Source: an uncultured Eubacteriales bacterium (lineage in GTDB: Bacteria > Bacillota > Clostridia > Oscillospirales > Acutalibacteraceae). Taken from it: a stretch of 64,000 nt of DNA. Where the stretch lies: positions 12,263 to 76,262 of the forward strand of contig CAREUR010000001.1 of NCBI GenBank assembly GCA_948968885.1. The letters are read 5' to 3'. Under the pieces are notes generated by a model. It did no database searches, was not told the DNA's origin, and saw only the letters and a program-made list of their open reading frames with translations. Position numbers and translations under genes: made by a program. The number at the start of each line of letters is the position of its first letter. Positions within the stretch are counted from its first letter, which is position 1. Positions 53,570-63,067 of this stretch are shown one piece after another.

Positions 53570-54463
53570 TTATTTTTTCGCGATGCCGAAATTTCTCATC
53601 GCCGTCACCAATTTATCTTTATTTTCGGCCGAGAGCAAAACCAGCGGAAGCCGACAACTGCCGCAATTAAAGCCCAACTGATTCATCGCTTCTTTTACCG
53701 GAATCGGGTTTACGTCGCAAAATAGCGCCTCCATCAGCTCATTCGACTTCAAAAACAGCTCTCTGGCGGCGTTTAAGTTCCCTTCAAAAAATTTTTCATT
53801 GATTTCATGGCTTTCGTAAGGGCAAACATTCGCGAAAACCGAGATCACTCCCAGCCCACCCAGCGACAAAATCGGAACGGTCTGGTCGTCGTTTCCAGAA
53901 TAAACCGCCAAGTCATCGCCACAAAGCGCAATAGTCTTCGCAATGGCCGAAAGATCGCCGTTTGCCTCCTTGGTGGCCACGATGTTTGGGTGCTTTGCAA
54001 GCTCCGCGTAGGTCTCTGGCCTAATCGAGACCCCCGTGCGCGACGGCACGTTGTACAGAATCATCGGCAGATCCACATTGTCCGCGATGCAGCTGTAGTG
54101 GCGAATCAGGCCCCTTTGCGACGTCTTGTTGTAATAGGGCGTCACCACCAAGATCGCGTCCGCACCCAGTTCTTTGGCCCTTTTAGACATTTTCAGCGCG
54201 TGCTCGGTGCTGTTGCTGCCCGTGCCAGCTACGACGGGGACTCTGCCCGCGACCTTTTTCACCGTGAAATCAATCACCGCAGCGCGCTCCTCGTCGCTCA
54301 TAGTGGTCGATTCCCCCGTCGTGCCGCAAGTTATTATCGCGTCTGTCTTGTTTTTTATCTGAAACTCCAGAATTTCCTCCAGAACCTCGAAATTTACGCT
54401 CCCGTCGCTGTACATCGGCGTCACGAGCGCCACACCCGAGCCCTTAAAGACCGTCTTTTTCAT
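53570..54463 (-). CDS. dapA: 4-hydroxy-tetrahydrodipicolinate synthase
   Basis: 297 aa aldolase of the TIM-barrel NAL family. TCGTTGESTTM (about residues 43-53), YYNKTSQRG (Tyr about 134), PSRTGV and the Schiff-base lysine in ATKEANGDL. ATG 54463 six bases after GGAGGA; GTG 54469 is less likely. It condenses pyruvate with aspartate semialdehyde supplied by the gene just upstream. Confidence 0.96.
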   Translation of the reverse strand: MKKTVFKGSGVALVTPMYSDGSVNFEVLEEILEFQIKNKTDAIITCGTTGESTTMSDEERAAVIDFTVKKVAGRVPVVAGTGSNSTEHALKMSKRAKELGADAILVVTPYYNKTSQRGLIRHYSCIADNVDLPMILYNVPSRTGVSIRPETYAELAKHPNIVATKEANGDLSAIAKTIALCGDDLAVYSGNDDQTVPILSLGGLGVISVFANVCPYESHEINEKFFEGNLNAARELFLKSNELMEALFCDVNPIPVKEAMNQLGFNCGSCRLPLVLLSAENKDKLVTAMRNFGIAKK

Positions 54464-54493
54464 GAACACTCCTCCGTTTTGTTGTAAAAGTTG

Positions 54494-55576
54494 TTAATCG
54501 ATGAATCCCTTGGCGCAGAGCATCTCGGACATCAAGATGGCCCCGCCAGCCGCGCCTCGGACTGTGTTGTGCGACATGCAGACAAATTTAACGTCATACT
54601 GCGTGTCGTTCCGTAGTCTGCCCAGAGCGATCGCCATGCGGTTTTCTAGCTCCCGTGCGCTGCGTATTTGAGGGTAATGCGGGTCTTCAAAATAATACAA
54701 AAACCGCTTTGGTGCGCTTGGTAGCACTATTCCCGCAGATAGCCGCTCGCCGTAGATTTGCCATCTTTGTTTTATTTCATCCAGCGTTGGCTTGTTTCTG
54801 AACGACACAAAAACGGCGGCGGTATGCCCATCACTCACTGGGACTCGGATGCACTGCGTTGTTATGCTGGGCTTTGTGGCGTTTTCTATGCCATTTTCGC
54901 AAACTTTTCCCCAGATTTTCAGCGGTTCCTGCTCGGATTTTTCTTCCTCGCCCGCTATGTAGGGGATGATGTTGTCGACCATTTCTGGCCAGCGCTCGAA
55001 GGTTTTGCCCGCGCCGGAAATCGCCTGATATGTGCACGCGAGCACCTTTGTTACTCCAAAATCCCGCAATGGGTGTATCGCCGGGACGTAGCATTGCAGC
55101 GAACAATTCGATTTTACCGCGATGAATCCTCTTTTTGTGCCCAGTCGTTTTCTCTGAGCCTCGATTATATCTGCGTGCTCGGGGTTAACCTCCGGGATGA
55201 TCATCGGCACATCCTTAGTTCCTCTGTGCGCGCTGTTGTTCGATATCACGGGACATTCGGCCTTCGCGTAGCTCTCCTCCAGCCGTAGCAGCGCCTCTTT
55301 GGGCATATCCACTGCGCAAAAAACAAAGTCCACCGCCGCTGCGATCGCTTTCAAATCGCTTACCGCATCCAAAACGGGCATGTCTTTCACTTGTTCCGGG
55401 AGCCCCTGTGCCAGCGCCCATCTGCCGTTTAAGGCTTCTTCGTACGTTTTGCCGGCCGAATTCTTGCTCGCAGCCAGCACCGCTACGTCAAACCAAGGAT
55501 GCCCCGCCAACAGTGCCACAAAGCGCTGCCCTACCATTCCGGTGGCCCCCAAGATGCCTACTTTAAACTTTTTCAT
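54494..55576 (-). CDS. asd: Aspartate-semialdehyde dehydrogenase
   Basis: 360 aa. NADP loop ILGATGMVGQRF (about residues 8-19), the active-site Cys in KSNCSLQCYVP (about 155-165), GAGKTFERWPEMVDN and the late HTAAVFVSF. The RGTKDVPMIIPEVNPEH and SNCSLQC features belong to the archaeal/fungal-type branch, which also occurs in some Clostridia. First gene of asd-dapA-dapB. I find no clear promoter consensus in the upstream 60 bases. Confidence 0.94.
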   Translation of the reverse strand: MKKFKVGILGATGMVGQRFVALLAGHPWFDVAVLAASKNSAGKTYEEALNGRWALAQGLPEQVKDMPVLDAVSDLKAIAAAVDFVFCAVDMPKEALLRLEESYAKAECPVISNNSAHRGTKDVPMIIPEVNPEHADIIEAQRKRLGTKRGFIAVKSNCSLQCYVPAIHPLRDFGVTKVLACTYQAISGAGKTFERWPEMVDNIIPYIAGEEEKSEQEPLKIWGKVCENGIENATKPSITTQCIRVPVSDGHTAAVFVSFRNKPTLDEIKQRWQIYGERLSAGIVLPSAPKRFLYYFEDPHYPQIRSARELENRMAIALGRLRNDTQYDVKFVCMSHNTVRGAAGGAILMSEMLCAKGFID

Positions 55577-55650
55577 ATTTTCAAGAGCCGTCGGATGGCC
55601 CTTTGTGCCGCCTTTCGTTTAAAATTGAACTCAAAAATTGCCAAAATGTG

Positions 55651-55679
55651 TTGTAAACTCGGCCATAATCAAATATAAT
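55651..55679 (+). promoter_or_regulatory. Promoter for queA-tgt
   Basis: TTGTAA (55651-55656), 17 bases, TATAAT (55674-55679). The ~110-base leader has a hairpin (55750-55755 CCGTGG / 55768-55773 CCGCGG) immediately before the ribosome site. I do not recognise a preQ1 riboswitch consensus in it. Confidence 0.7.
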
Positions 55680-55793
55680 TATCTTTGATTTGCCGTTGGT
55701 TTTTTCGAATTTCGAAAATTAGGTGATGTAATAGCATAGCATTTTTGCGCCGTGGTGTCAAGTTTTCCCGCGGTTTGAAGGATGATTGTCATT

Positions 55794-56819
55794 TTGAAGA
55801 CGAAAGATTTTTTCTATAATTTGCCAAGGGAGTTGATCGCTCAAGACCCCATCGAAAAGCGCGATCACTCGCGGTTGTTGGTGCTTGACAGGTCGAGCGG
55901 CGAGGTCTTGCATAAACATTTTTATGATATAGTTGACGAACTTATGCCCGGTGATTGCTTGATTCTTAACGATTCTCGAGTGCTTCCGGCCCGAATCTTC
56001 GGCGTTAGAGAGGACTTTGGCGTTACAGTGGAGTTTTTGCTTTTGACTCAAAAAGGCCCAAACGTCTGGGAGGCCTTGGCTGGGCCCGGCAAAAAGGCCA
56101 AGGTCGGGGCTAAATTTATTTTTAGTGGCGGTGCGATGCTTGGCGAGGTTTTGGACGTCCTGCCCGACGGCAACCGCGTTGTTAAGTTTGACTGCGAGGG
56201 GAATTTTTTTTCTGCTTTAGAAAAAATCGGCCAGATGCCGCTCCCACACTATATTACTCACGAGTTAGTCGACCGTGAACGCTATCAGACTGTGTATTCT
56301 CGCGAACTCGGATCTGCTGCTGCCCCAACTGCCGGGCTTCACTTTACGGACGATTTGCTCCAAAAAATTCAAAATAAGGGCATCAAAATAGGCTTCGTTA
56401 CGCTCCATGTCGGGCTTGGGACGTTTCGTCCGGTTAAGGTTGCCGATATTGCTGACCACAAGATGCACGCCGAGCATTACGAGGTTCCGCCGCAAACTGC
56501 CGCGCTTATTTCTAATACCAAAAAGGCTGGTAACCGTGTTATCGCTGTTGGCACCACCAGCTGCCGCACGCTTGAGGCTATGTTCAAGAAATTCGGCGAC
56601 GTCGCTCCCTGCGAGGGCTGGACCGACATTTTCATTTATCCTGGCTTTAAATTCGAGCTCGTCGACGCTTTGATCACCAACTTTCACCTGCCCGAGAGCA
56701 CTTTGATCATGTTAGTTTCGGCTTTTGCCGGTCGTGATGCGGTTTTGTCTGCTTATCGGACGGCGGTTGCCGAGAAATATCGGTTTTTCAGCTTTGGTGA
56801 CGCGATGTTTATCCGTTGA
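55794..56819 (+). CDS. queA: S-adenosylmethionine:tRNA ribosyltransferase-isomerase
   Basis: 341 aa. Adds the cyclopentenediol-type ring to 7-aminomethyl-7-deazaguanine in tRNA, the step after Tgt. [18 protein letters not shown] (start), [23 protein letters not shown] (about residues 61-73), TAGLHFT and [11 protein letters not shown]. The TTG at 55794 gives the family's usual N-terminus but sits 11 bases from GAAGGA; an ATG at 55782 is too close to the site. The start is uncertain by a few codons. Confidence 0.94.
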   Translation: MKTKDFFYNLPRELIAQDPIEKRDHSRLLVLDRSSGEVLHKHFYDIVDELMPGDCLILNDSRVLPARIFGVREDFGVTVEFLLLTQKGPNVWEALAGPGKKAKVGAKFIFSGGAMLGEVLDVLPDGNRVVKFDCEGNFFSALEKIGQMPLPHYITHELVDRERYQTVYSRELGSAAAPTAGLHFTDDLLQKIQNKGIKIGFVTLHVGLGTFRPVKVADIADHKMHAEHYEVPPQTAALISNTKKAGNRVIAVGTTSCRTLEAMFKKFGDVAPCEGWTDIFIYPGFKFELVDALITNFHLPESTLIMLVSAFAGRDAVLSAYRTAVAEKYRFFSFGDAMFIR

Positions 56820-56825
56820 ATGTGA

Positions 56826-57965
<1,140 letters not shown>

Positions 57966-57985
57966 CCGCTTGGTGCAAATCGCTC

Positions 57986-58014
57986 TTGATTTAAACTTGA
58001 AAATCTGGTATAAT
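57986..58014 (+). promoter_or_regulatory. Promoter for yajC
   Basis: TTGATT (57986-57991), 17 bases, TATAAT (58009-58014) preceded by TGG. Confidence 0.65.
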
Positions 58015-58047
58015 CATGTTTGTTAATCTTTTGGAGGTGCTGGCTTT

Positions 58048-58356
58048 ATGATGAGTGCAGAGGGTTCTGCTGGGATTATGAACGTCGTTTTTATGACGCT
58101 TCTTTTCGCTTTAATGTATTTTTTTATGATTCGACCGAGTTCTAAGCGCAAAAAGCTCGAGGACGACATGCGAAACAACATTCAGATCGGCGACGAAATC
58201 ACTACTATTGGCGGGATCGTTGGCCGGATTGTTGCTGTTAAGGACGATAATCAGTCTTTTATTATTGAGACTGGCGTGGATCGGAGCAAGATCAAAATTA
58301 AAAAATGGGCTATTGCTAGCTGCGATTCTCAGAAAGAAAGCAGTAAAAACGCTTAA
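58048..58356 (+). CDS. yajC: Preprotein translocase accessory subunit YajC
   Basis: 102 aa. Single N-terminal transmembrane helix (VVFMTLLFALMYFFMIRP, about residues 13-30) then a small basic domain with GDEITTIGGIVGRIV, typical of YajC, which associates with SecDF/YidC. GGAGGTG before ATG. Its own promoter plus position after tgt. Confidence 0.94.
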   Translation: MMSAEGSAGIMNVVFMTLLFALMYFFMIRPSSKRKKLEDDMRNNIQIGDEITTIGGIVGRIVAVKDDNQSFIIETGVDRSKIKIKKWAIASCDSQKESSKNA

Positions 58357-58492
58357 AGCCCTGTAAATACGGATTTTTGTTTAATTATGTTAACATCAAA
58401 ATACAATTTTGCCCATATTGTTAGCAATGGCGACGATATGGCGTTTAAAATTAAAAAATGTTTGGCCAAATTCAAAATTGGTTCTGTAAGTT

Positions 58493-58510
58493 GAGCCTAT
58501 TTTCAGGCTC
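58493..58510. terminator. Weak hairpin between yajC and folK
   Basis: GAGCCT/AGGCTC 6-bp stem, 6-base loop, with only GTTT following on + and no T run on minus. Possible shared weak terminator. Confidence 0.35.
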
Positions 58511-58512
58511 GT

Positions 58513-59001
58513 TTAAAGTACTTTTTTATAAAGCGAAACCCCGTTTGTTCCGACTTTTTCTAACGCCGTGCCAAAGTCAAGACCAAGCGCGGCTCTTTTG
58601 GGGTATAAATCGCCTAAAGGGACCATCACAAAGGCGCGCGCTTTTATGCCGGGGTGCGGCAGAATTAGATGCTTCGTGTTAAGCGTCACTCCTTCGTATA
58701 ATAGCAAATCGATGTCGATTATCCGGGCGGCGTTTTTATAGGTTCGCACTTTTCCCATCGCGGCTTCTATCCCGAGGCAGCACCCTAGCAAAGCCTCTGG
58801 AGGAAGCTCCGTTTTTATTTTTGCACAGCAATTAAGATGGTCATTCTGCTCGTCTGGCGCCAAAAACGGCTCTGTAACGTAAATTGAAGAGAGTTCCTCA
58901 ACTGTGGTCCCAGGCAGCCTCTTCAAAGATTCGATTGCCGTTTTTAAATTTTTTTCTCTGTCCAAAAGGTTGCTCCCGAGCGCAATGACGGCTTCCTTCA
59001 T
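58513..59001 (-). CDS. folK: HPPK, 6-hydroxymethyl-dihydropterin pyrophosphokinase
   Basis: 162 aa. ALGSNLLDREKNL (about residues 7-19), FLAPDEQNDHLNC and the core MGKVRTYKNAARIIDIDLLLYEG, a variant of GRxRxxxxAPRxIDIDLL with Lys for the first Arg and Ala for Pro; then LILPHPGIKARAFVMVPL. Stop of folB abuts its start. It activates the pterin made by the preceding enzymes for folP. Confidence 0.93.
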   Translation of the reverse strand: MKEAVIALGSNLLDREKNLKTAIESLKRLPGTTVEELSSIYVTEPFLAPDEQNDHLNCCAKIKTELPPEALLGCCLGIEAAMGKVRTYKNAARIIDIDLLLYEGVTLNTKHLILPHPGIKARAFVMVPLGDLYPKRAALGLDFGTALEKVGTNGVSLYKKVL

Positions 59002-59382
59002 TTAATTGAGCGCCTCTCTTGTTCTAAAAATTTCAACAGCAACATAGTCGAACTCTGCAGCAGTAATCGGAGCTTCGGGCTTTTTTGCGCACACGTTTAC
59101 AGCGCTAATCGGCTTAAACGCTCGCAATATGCTCTGTGCAACGCTTTCTGCAAGGGTTTCTATCAAATCGTACCTGTTTTCGGTGGCAACTTTAACCGCC
59201 ATTTTAAAAATTTTAGCGCAACTCACCGTATCATCGAGGTTATCAGTCGCAGCAGCCTTGCTCAATGGCATGTATGCTACGATATCTAAAATAAAATTCT
59301 GGCCGTCCACCTTTTCTTCGGGGTTCACGCCATGATACGCAAAAACCTTAATCCCCTTAACAATAATCTTATCCAAAGTCAT
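59002..59382 (-). CDS. folB: Dihydroneopterin aldolase
   Basis: 126 aa. KIIVKGIKVFAYHGVNPEEKVDGQNFILD start (first part: VFAYHGVNPEEK), with the catalytic Glu in the first strand region and Lys near KKPEAPI (about 101-107). Full length for FolB. It lies between folP and folK, the usual order. Confidence 0.94.
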   Translation of the reverse strand: MTLDKIIVKGIKVFAYHGVNPEEKVDGQNFILDIVAYMPLSKAAATDNLDDTVSCAKIFKMAVKVATENRYDLIETLAESVAQSILRAFKPISAVNVCAKKPEAPITAAEFDYVAVEIFRTREALN

Positions 59383-59391
59383 CCCTCCACA

Positions 59392-60201
59392 CTATTCATC
59401 GGCAATTTCAGCCCTCAAGATCGCGTCTGCCACTTTTGACGCTTGCACAGCCTCTTTAACGTCGTGAACCCTTATGATATTCGCGCCGTTCAAAATGGCG
59501 ATCGTGTGCGCGGCAATAGTCCCGGGCATCCTCTCTTCAAACGGAGGGTCTCCGCACGGCGTGCCGATAACCCTCTTTCGAGAAGTGCCAACCAGCACAG
59601 CGACGCCATCCGCAACATAATTTTTGAAATTTTTAATGGTACAAAGATTTTCCTCATAGCTCTTGCCAAAGCCGATGCCCGGATCCACGCAGACTCTGCA
59701 CTTTTGCACGCCTCTTTTCAAGAGTTTAGCAATCTGCTCCTCAAAAAATGCTTTCATCTGATTCAGCGGCCCATCGTGCATAATCATGCAACCACAGTCG
59801 CTGCCGCTCGCAATATCAATCATCGCGGCATCCTTAAAGCCGGTAACGTCGTTTATTATGTCTGCGCCGGCCGCCAGCGCCTCCTTGGCCACAGCCGGAT
59901 AAAAAGTATCCACAGAAATCGGGACTCGAATTTGTCCTTTAAGAGCATGCAAAACCGGCATTAGCCGGGCCAATTCTTCCTCTGGAGATATTCTAACGCA
60001 CCCCGGCCGTGTGGACTGTGCCCCCACGTCAACGATGTCCGCACCGTCGCCTTGCATCTGCAAAGCGTGCGCCACTGCGGTCTCCACGGTATTCCACTTG
60101 CCGCCGTCAGAAAAAGAATCCGGCGTAACGTTTAAAATCCCCATGACATAGGTCTTTTTGTCCAAATCCAAAACAAATTTGCCTGCGTTAAATGTCCTCA
60201 T
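59392..60201 (-). CDS. folP: Dihydropteroate synthase
   Basis: 269 aa TIM barrel. MGILNVTPDSFSDGGKW (about residues 20-36), DVGAQSTRPG (about 57-66), ISVDTFYPAVAKEAL, DVTGF, MHDGP and the late GTSRKRV (about 202-208). Joins the pterin pyrophosphate to p-aminobenzoate; the sulfonamide target. Operon with folE upstream and folB downstream. Confidence 0.96.
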   Translation of the reverse strand: MRTFNAGKFVLDLDKKTYVMGILNVTPDSFSDGGKWNTVETAVAHALQMQGDGADIVDVGAQSTRPGCVRISPEEELARLMPVLHALKGQIRVPISVDTFYPAVAKEALAAGADIINDVTGFKDAAMIDIASGSDCGCMIMHDGPLNQMKAFFEEQIAKLLKRGVQKCRVCVDPGIGFGKSYEENLCTIKNFKNYVADGVAVLVGTSRKRVIGTPCGDPPFEERMPGTIAAHTIAILNGANIIRVHDVKEAVQASKVADAILRAEIADE

Positions 60202-60216
60202 TTGCCGCTATCATCC

Positions 60217-60774
60217 TCATTTTAGTAGATTTAAAGCTTCATTTCTTTTTTGAATGTCGTCCTTTAGCGCCCCATAAAAAGCCGCGGTCTTGGTTTTGGA
60301 ACCCATCGCCTTAATGCCGCGCATTGTCATGCACAGGTGCTCCGCCGCTATCGTCACAATGACGCCGTCCACGTTCGCGTTTTCATAAATAAACTTTGCA
60401 ACTTGGTCCGTTAGCCGTTCTTGCACCTGAAGGCGCTTGGCAAAGCAGTCTACGATCCTTGCAACCTTCGAAATCCCGATTATTCGGCCTTTTTGAGGCA
60501 TATAAGCAATGTTAGCAACTCCGACAAACGGCAGCATATGGTGCTCGCATATCGACTGCACAGGGATATTCGTTATTGTGACTATCTCTGAGTCGCAATT
60601 TTCTTCATTAAAAAATTTCAAAAGCCCGCAAGGGTCGGTCTTCATCCCAGACAAAACTTCCGCATACATCTTTGCAACTCGCCGGGGCGTCTCTCGCAAA
60701 CCTTCCCGGTCAACGTCTTCGCCCAGCGCACTCAGCAAGTCAAAAACGGCTCTCTCTGCCCTCTGCATGTCCAT
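60217..60774 (-). CDS. folE: GTP cyclohydrolase I
   Basis: 185 aa. First step of folate synthesis. GLRETPRRVAKMYAEVLSG (about residues 25-43), zinc site CEHHMLPF (about 74-81) and its third ligand in EHLCMTMRG (about 140-148), FIGVANIAY-like PFVGVANIAYMP and RLQVQERLTDQVA. First gene of the fol operon with a promoter upstream. Confidence 0.97.
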   Translation of the reverse strand: MDMQRAERAVFDLLSALGEDVDREGLRETPRRVAKMYAEVLSGMKTDPCGLLKFFNEENCDSEIVTITNIPVQSICEHHMLPFVGVANIAYMPQKGRIIGISKVARIVDCFAKRLQVQERLTDQVAKFIYENANVDGVIVTIAAEHLCMTMRGIKAMGSKTKTAAFYGALKDDIQKRNEALNLLK

Positions 60775-60815
60775 AACGTTAAATTTTCACTCCCAAAAAA
60801 CTCAAGCTAAGTTAT

Positions 60816-60844
60816 ATTTTACCCTACGCCAAGTTTTTTGTCTA
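60816..60844 (-). promoter_or_regulatory. Promoter for the folate operon
   Basis: TAGACA (60844-60839), 17-base spacer, TAAAAT (60821-60816). Confidence 0.6.
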
Positions 60845-60932
60845 CACTTGCAATTTAAGCGATCAGACCTCGCGTAAAAGCCAAACTGCAGCTTTTTATA
60901 ATATCTTTTGCACGCAAAAATCCTGCTACCAC

Positions 60933-60960
60933 TTGAACTTTTTTTATTTTATGGTATACT
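60933..60960 (+). promoter_or_regulatory. Promoter for tRNA-Thr
   Basis: TTGAAC (60933-60938), 16-base spacer, TATACT (60955-60960) preceded by TGG. About 50 bases before the tRNA. Confidence 0.65.
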
Positions 60961-61009
60961 TTTAAAGTAAGATTTGTGAGAATTTTGCATTTCGAGATAA
61001 ACTCAACAT

Positions 61010-61085
61010 GCTGGTATAGCTCAGTAGGCAGAGCACATCCTTGGTAAGGATGAGGTCAGCGGTTCGAATCCGCTTATCAGCTCCA
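61010..61085 (+). tRNA. tRNA-Thr (anticodon GGT)
   Basis: 76 bases including encoded CCA. Acceptor stem GCTGGTA / TATCAGC (one G-U), D arm AGCTCAGTAGGCAGAGC, anticodon stem CATCC / GGATG with loop TTGGTAA (anticodon GGT, threonine), and T arm AGCGGTTCGAATCCGCT. It serves as the integration target of the element to its right. Confidence 0.97.
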
Positions 61086-61100
61086 CTTCAAAACCCGCAT
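61060..61100. other. Predicted attachment site (left end) at the tRNA 3' end
   Basis: The integrase gene begins about 110 bases after the tRNA and points toward it, and its start region is free of other genes. Such elements recombine in the T-arm/acceptor part of the tRNA and restore it. The second copy of the core would be outside the window, so the exact limits are not seen. Confidence 0.6.
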
Positions 61101-61151
61101 GGTTACTGAATTTGTTTGCTTTATGTGCTTTTTAAATTTCATCGAAAATAT

Positions 61152-61175
61152 AAAAGTTCTAACAAAAGTTCTAAC
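61152..61175 (+). repeat. Two tandem 12-bp direct repeats
   Basis: AAAAGTTCTAAC occurs exactly twice in a row (61152-61163, 61164-61175) between the tRNA and the integrase end. This is the typical place and size of arm-type binding sites for a tyrosine integrase. Confidence 0.75.
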
Positions 61176-61195
61176 AAATTTTTTATAAGCGGATT

Positions 61196-62356
61196 TTACA
61201 TTGCAAAAGTATTTTCTAAGTCTTTAGCTAAAATTTCTTTTCGAGTTTTGCTTATATGAGTGTAAATATTAGCTGTTGTTTGTATATCTGCGTGACCGAG
61301 CCAGGTTTGTATATCCTTTAAATCCCAGCCTTTGTCGTACAGAATACTTGCACAGCTGTGGCGTAAATCGTGGAACCTCATTTTTGGGAAATTATTTTTA
61401 GCTAAGACTTTTTGAAATTCTTTTGTTATGTAAGCTGGTTGGTATGGCCTACCATCCTCCCAAGTAAAAATGTAATCTGAGTTTTGATAACTTTTGCCGA
61501 ACAACTTTTTATTTTTATTTTGTTCGGCAAGTATTATTTTTAACATTTCTTTGATTTCTGGCAGCAGATGATATTCTCGTTTGCTTGATGCTGTTTTTGT
61601 TTTATCTTTTGCCACAAGAGTTAATGTTTGTGTTACAATGTGATTTATTTTGATTTTATCGTTCTTAAAATCAATCGCATCCCATTTTAGCCCAATAGCC
61701 TCACCGCGTCTTAATCCATAATACAAGGCCATATAGATTATTGGCTGTAAGCGATGCCCTTTGAGCAATTGAAGCAATTCATTTGCTTGAGCGGCTGAAA
61801 GAAATTTGCATTTAATCTCAACATCTTCTTTTTTCGGTAAAGGAATTTTAAACGCGGGGTTGCGATCTATCACTTCTTCTAAAACTGCCTGATTTAATGC
61901 GTTTTTTAAAATCACGCTATGTTTTTTGAGTGAATTAAAAGCTAACCCACCTTTTTTTCTATCTTTCCGCCCTGAGCAAAATTTGAAATCATAGTAATCA
62001 ATTATATGTTTTGGCTTCAACTCTTTAATTGTTAAGTTTAACGGCTTGAAATAAGGAATAAAGTGATTGACGACGGTATTATAATATCCATCCCAAGTTG
62101 TAACTTCCACCTTGTTTTTCTTTTTCTCCAACCACTGCATTAAATAATCTGTAAACAAGATATCATCTGGATTAGAGCTTAACTCTTTTTTACTGTATTC
62201 AAGCAATAAGTTATTTAAAAATTCGGTGGCTTTACGCTTGTTGCCTTTTGCCTCTAAACCAGTACTTACCCATTTTAATTTTCTTACACCAGCATTGTCT
62301 TTGTAGTCTAAGACACAATAATATTTGCCTTTTTTTATTTGTAAAGTGCCTGTCAC
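61196..62356 (-). CDS. int: Site-specific integrase (tyrosine recombinase)
   Basis: 386 aa. N-terminal arm-binding part (1 to ~60), core-binding SAM-like domain (about 65-165), and catalytic domain with R216 (GLRRGEAIGL), H329-x-x-R332 (HDLRH), H355 (LGHADIQTT) and Tyr365 (NIYTH), all present, so it looks active. Tn916/ICE-like family. It points at tRNA-Thr and has the excisionase gene upstream. Confidence 0.95.
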   Translation of the reverse strand: MTGTLQIKKGKYYCVLDYKDNAGVRKLKWVSTGLEAKGNKRKATEFLNNLLLEYSKKELSSNPDDILFTDYLMQWLEKKKNKVEVTTWDGYYNTVVNHFIPYFKPLNLTIKELKPKHIIDYYDFKFCSGRKDRKKGGLAFNSLKKHSVILKNALNQAVLEEVIDRNPAFKIPLPKKEDVEIKCKFLSAAQANELLQLLKGHRLQPIIYMALYYGLRRGEAIGLKWDAIDFKNDKIKINHIVTQTLTLVAKDKTKTASSKREYHLLPEIKEMLKIILAEQNKNKKLFGKSYQNSDYIFTWEDGRPYQPAYITKEFQKVLAKNNFPKMRFHDLRHSCASILYDKGWDLKDIQTWLGHADIQTTANIYTHISKTRKEILAKDLENTFAM

Positions 62357-62372
62357 TTTTTCTCCTCCTTAA

Positions 62373-62421
62373 TTGACAAACACCCCCAGATGCTTAACTT
62401 TCATTATACCATATTTGTCAA
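62373..62421 (-). promoter_or_regulatory. int promoter region with flanking inverted repeat
   Basis: TATAAT on the minus strand (62408-62403) preceded by TGG, an extended -10. TTGACAAA (62373-62380) and TTTGTCAA (62414-62421) are perfect inverted copies on either side. The spacing does not make the TTGACA a normal -35, so the repeat may be a regulator's operator. Confidence 0.5.
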
Positions 62422-62430
62422 GGGAGCGTG

Positions 62431-62613
62431 TTAGTCACAATTTAGATATTCAATGATGAAACGTTTAGGGATTCTGTATTGTTTGCCGACTTTGATGCTC
62501 TTTAACATGCCGCTTTGAAGCAAGCTGTAAGCCGTGTTTTTGCCTACATTGAGCATCGTCATTAGTTCGTTTATTGAAACGACGTCTGGATAATTTGTAA
62601 ACATTCTTTTCAA
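62431..62613 (-). CDS. xis: Excisionase-like DNA-binding protein
   Basis: 60 aa, winged helix of the MerR/HTH_17 excisionase type: VVSINELMTMLNVGKNTAYSLLQSGMLKSIKVGKQYRIPKRFI (about residues 11-53, e.g. NELMTMLNVGKNTAY and KVGKQYRIPKRFI). TTG 62613 lies eight bases after AAGGATG; ATG 62604 is also possible. Between int and the hairpin-rich stretch. Would direct excision or control int. Confidence 0.85.
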   Translation of the reverse strand: MKRMFTNYPDVVSINELMTMLNVGKNTAYSLLQSGMLKSIKVGKQYRIPKRFIIEYLNCD

Positions 62614-62649
62614 AATTAATCATCCTTTGAGTTAGATTTTCTAATATTT

Positions 62650-62830
62650 CAGCCTGCTGGTGGTTACAGCATCACACGGTTTTCACGTTCCCCACACTGG
62701 GACTGCACTCTGGGCGAGTGACCTCGCTGGACATGCCGCGCTAAAGTTGCGTGCAAATTTTAAAATTTTACACACGCAAAACTCTGGGCGCAAACTTGCC
62801 AGCGGGTGCTACCCGCCTCGACTATGGACA
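62650..62830 (-). ncRNA. Candidate structured RNA or leader upstream of xis
   Basis: About 180 GC-rich bases inside otherwise AT-rich DNA, with no protein-coding signal on either strand. It has several strong hairpins: GCGGG/CCCGC (62802-62806, 62812-62816), TTGCGTG/CACGCAA (62747-62753, 62773-62779), GCGAG/CTCGC (62714-62718, 62723-62727) and CCCA/TGGG (62691-62701), plus a direct repeat of 10 bases (62707-62716 and 62781-62790). Read on the minus strand it would be the leader of xis-int. Its nature is inferred from pairing only. Confidence 0.45.
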
Positions 62831-63067
62831 GGAGTATCATTATAGATTACTGGACTCATCGCGGATTTGCCACCACACAAATTTTATATCTAGATGTTTA
62901 CCGCTCACTCAATGAGGTCTTCGCGCATCTGATAAAACGCTTGTCCAACAATTTAACGTAACTGAAATATTTATATTCGATTGTCAATGTTCGAAGAGCG
63001 AAAAAACTCCCTCTATTTATATAAGAGTATTTTCGGGCCATTTTTGGGAACCATTTTTGAAAAATTT

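Noticed and set aside
58387..58494. 35-codon plus-strand frame between yajC and folK
   Set aside because: Reads like a plausible peptide but lacks a ribosome site and overlaps the hairpin at 58493; not enough support.
62660..62845. 61-codon plus-strand frame over the structured block
   Set aside because: Composition follows the hairpins and there is no ribosome site; the block behaves like structured non-coding sequence.
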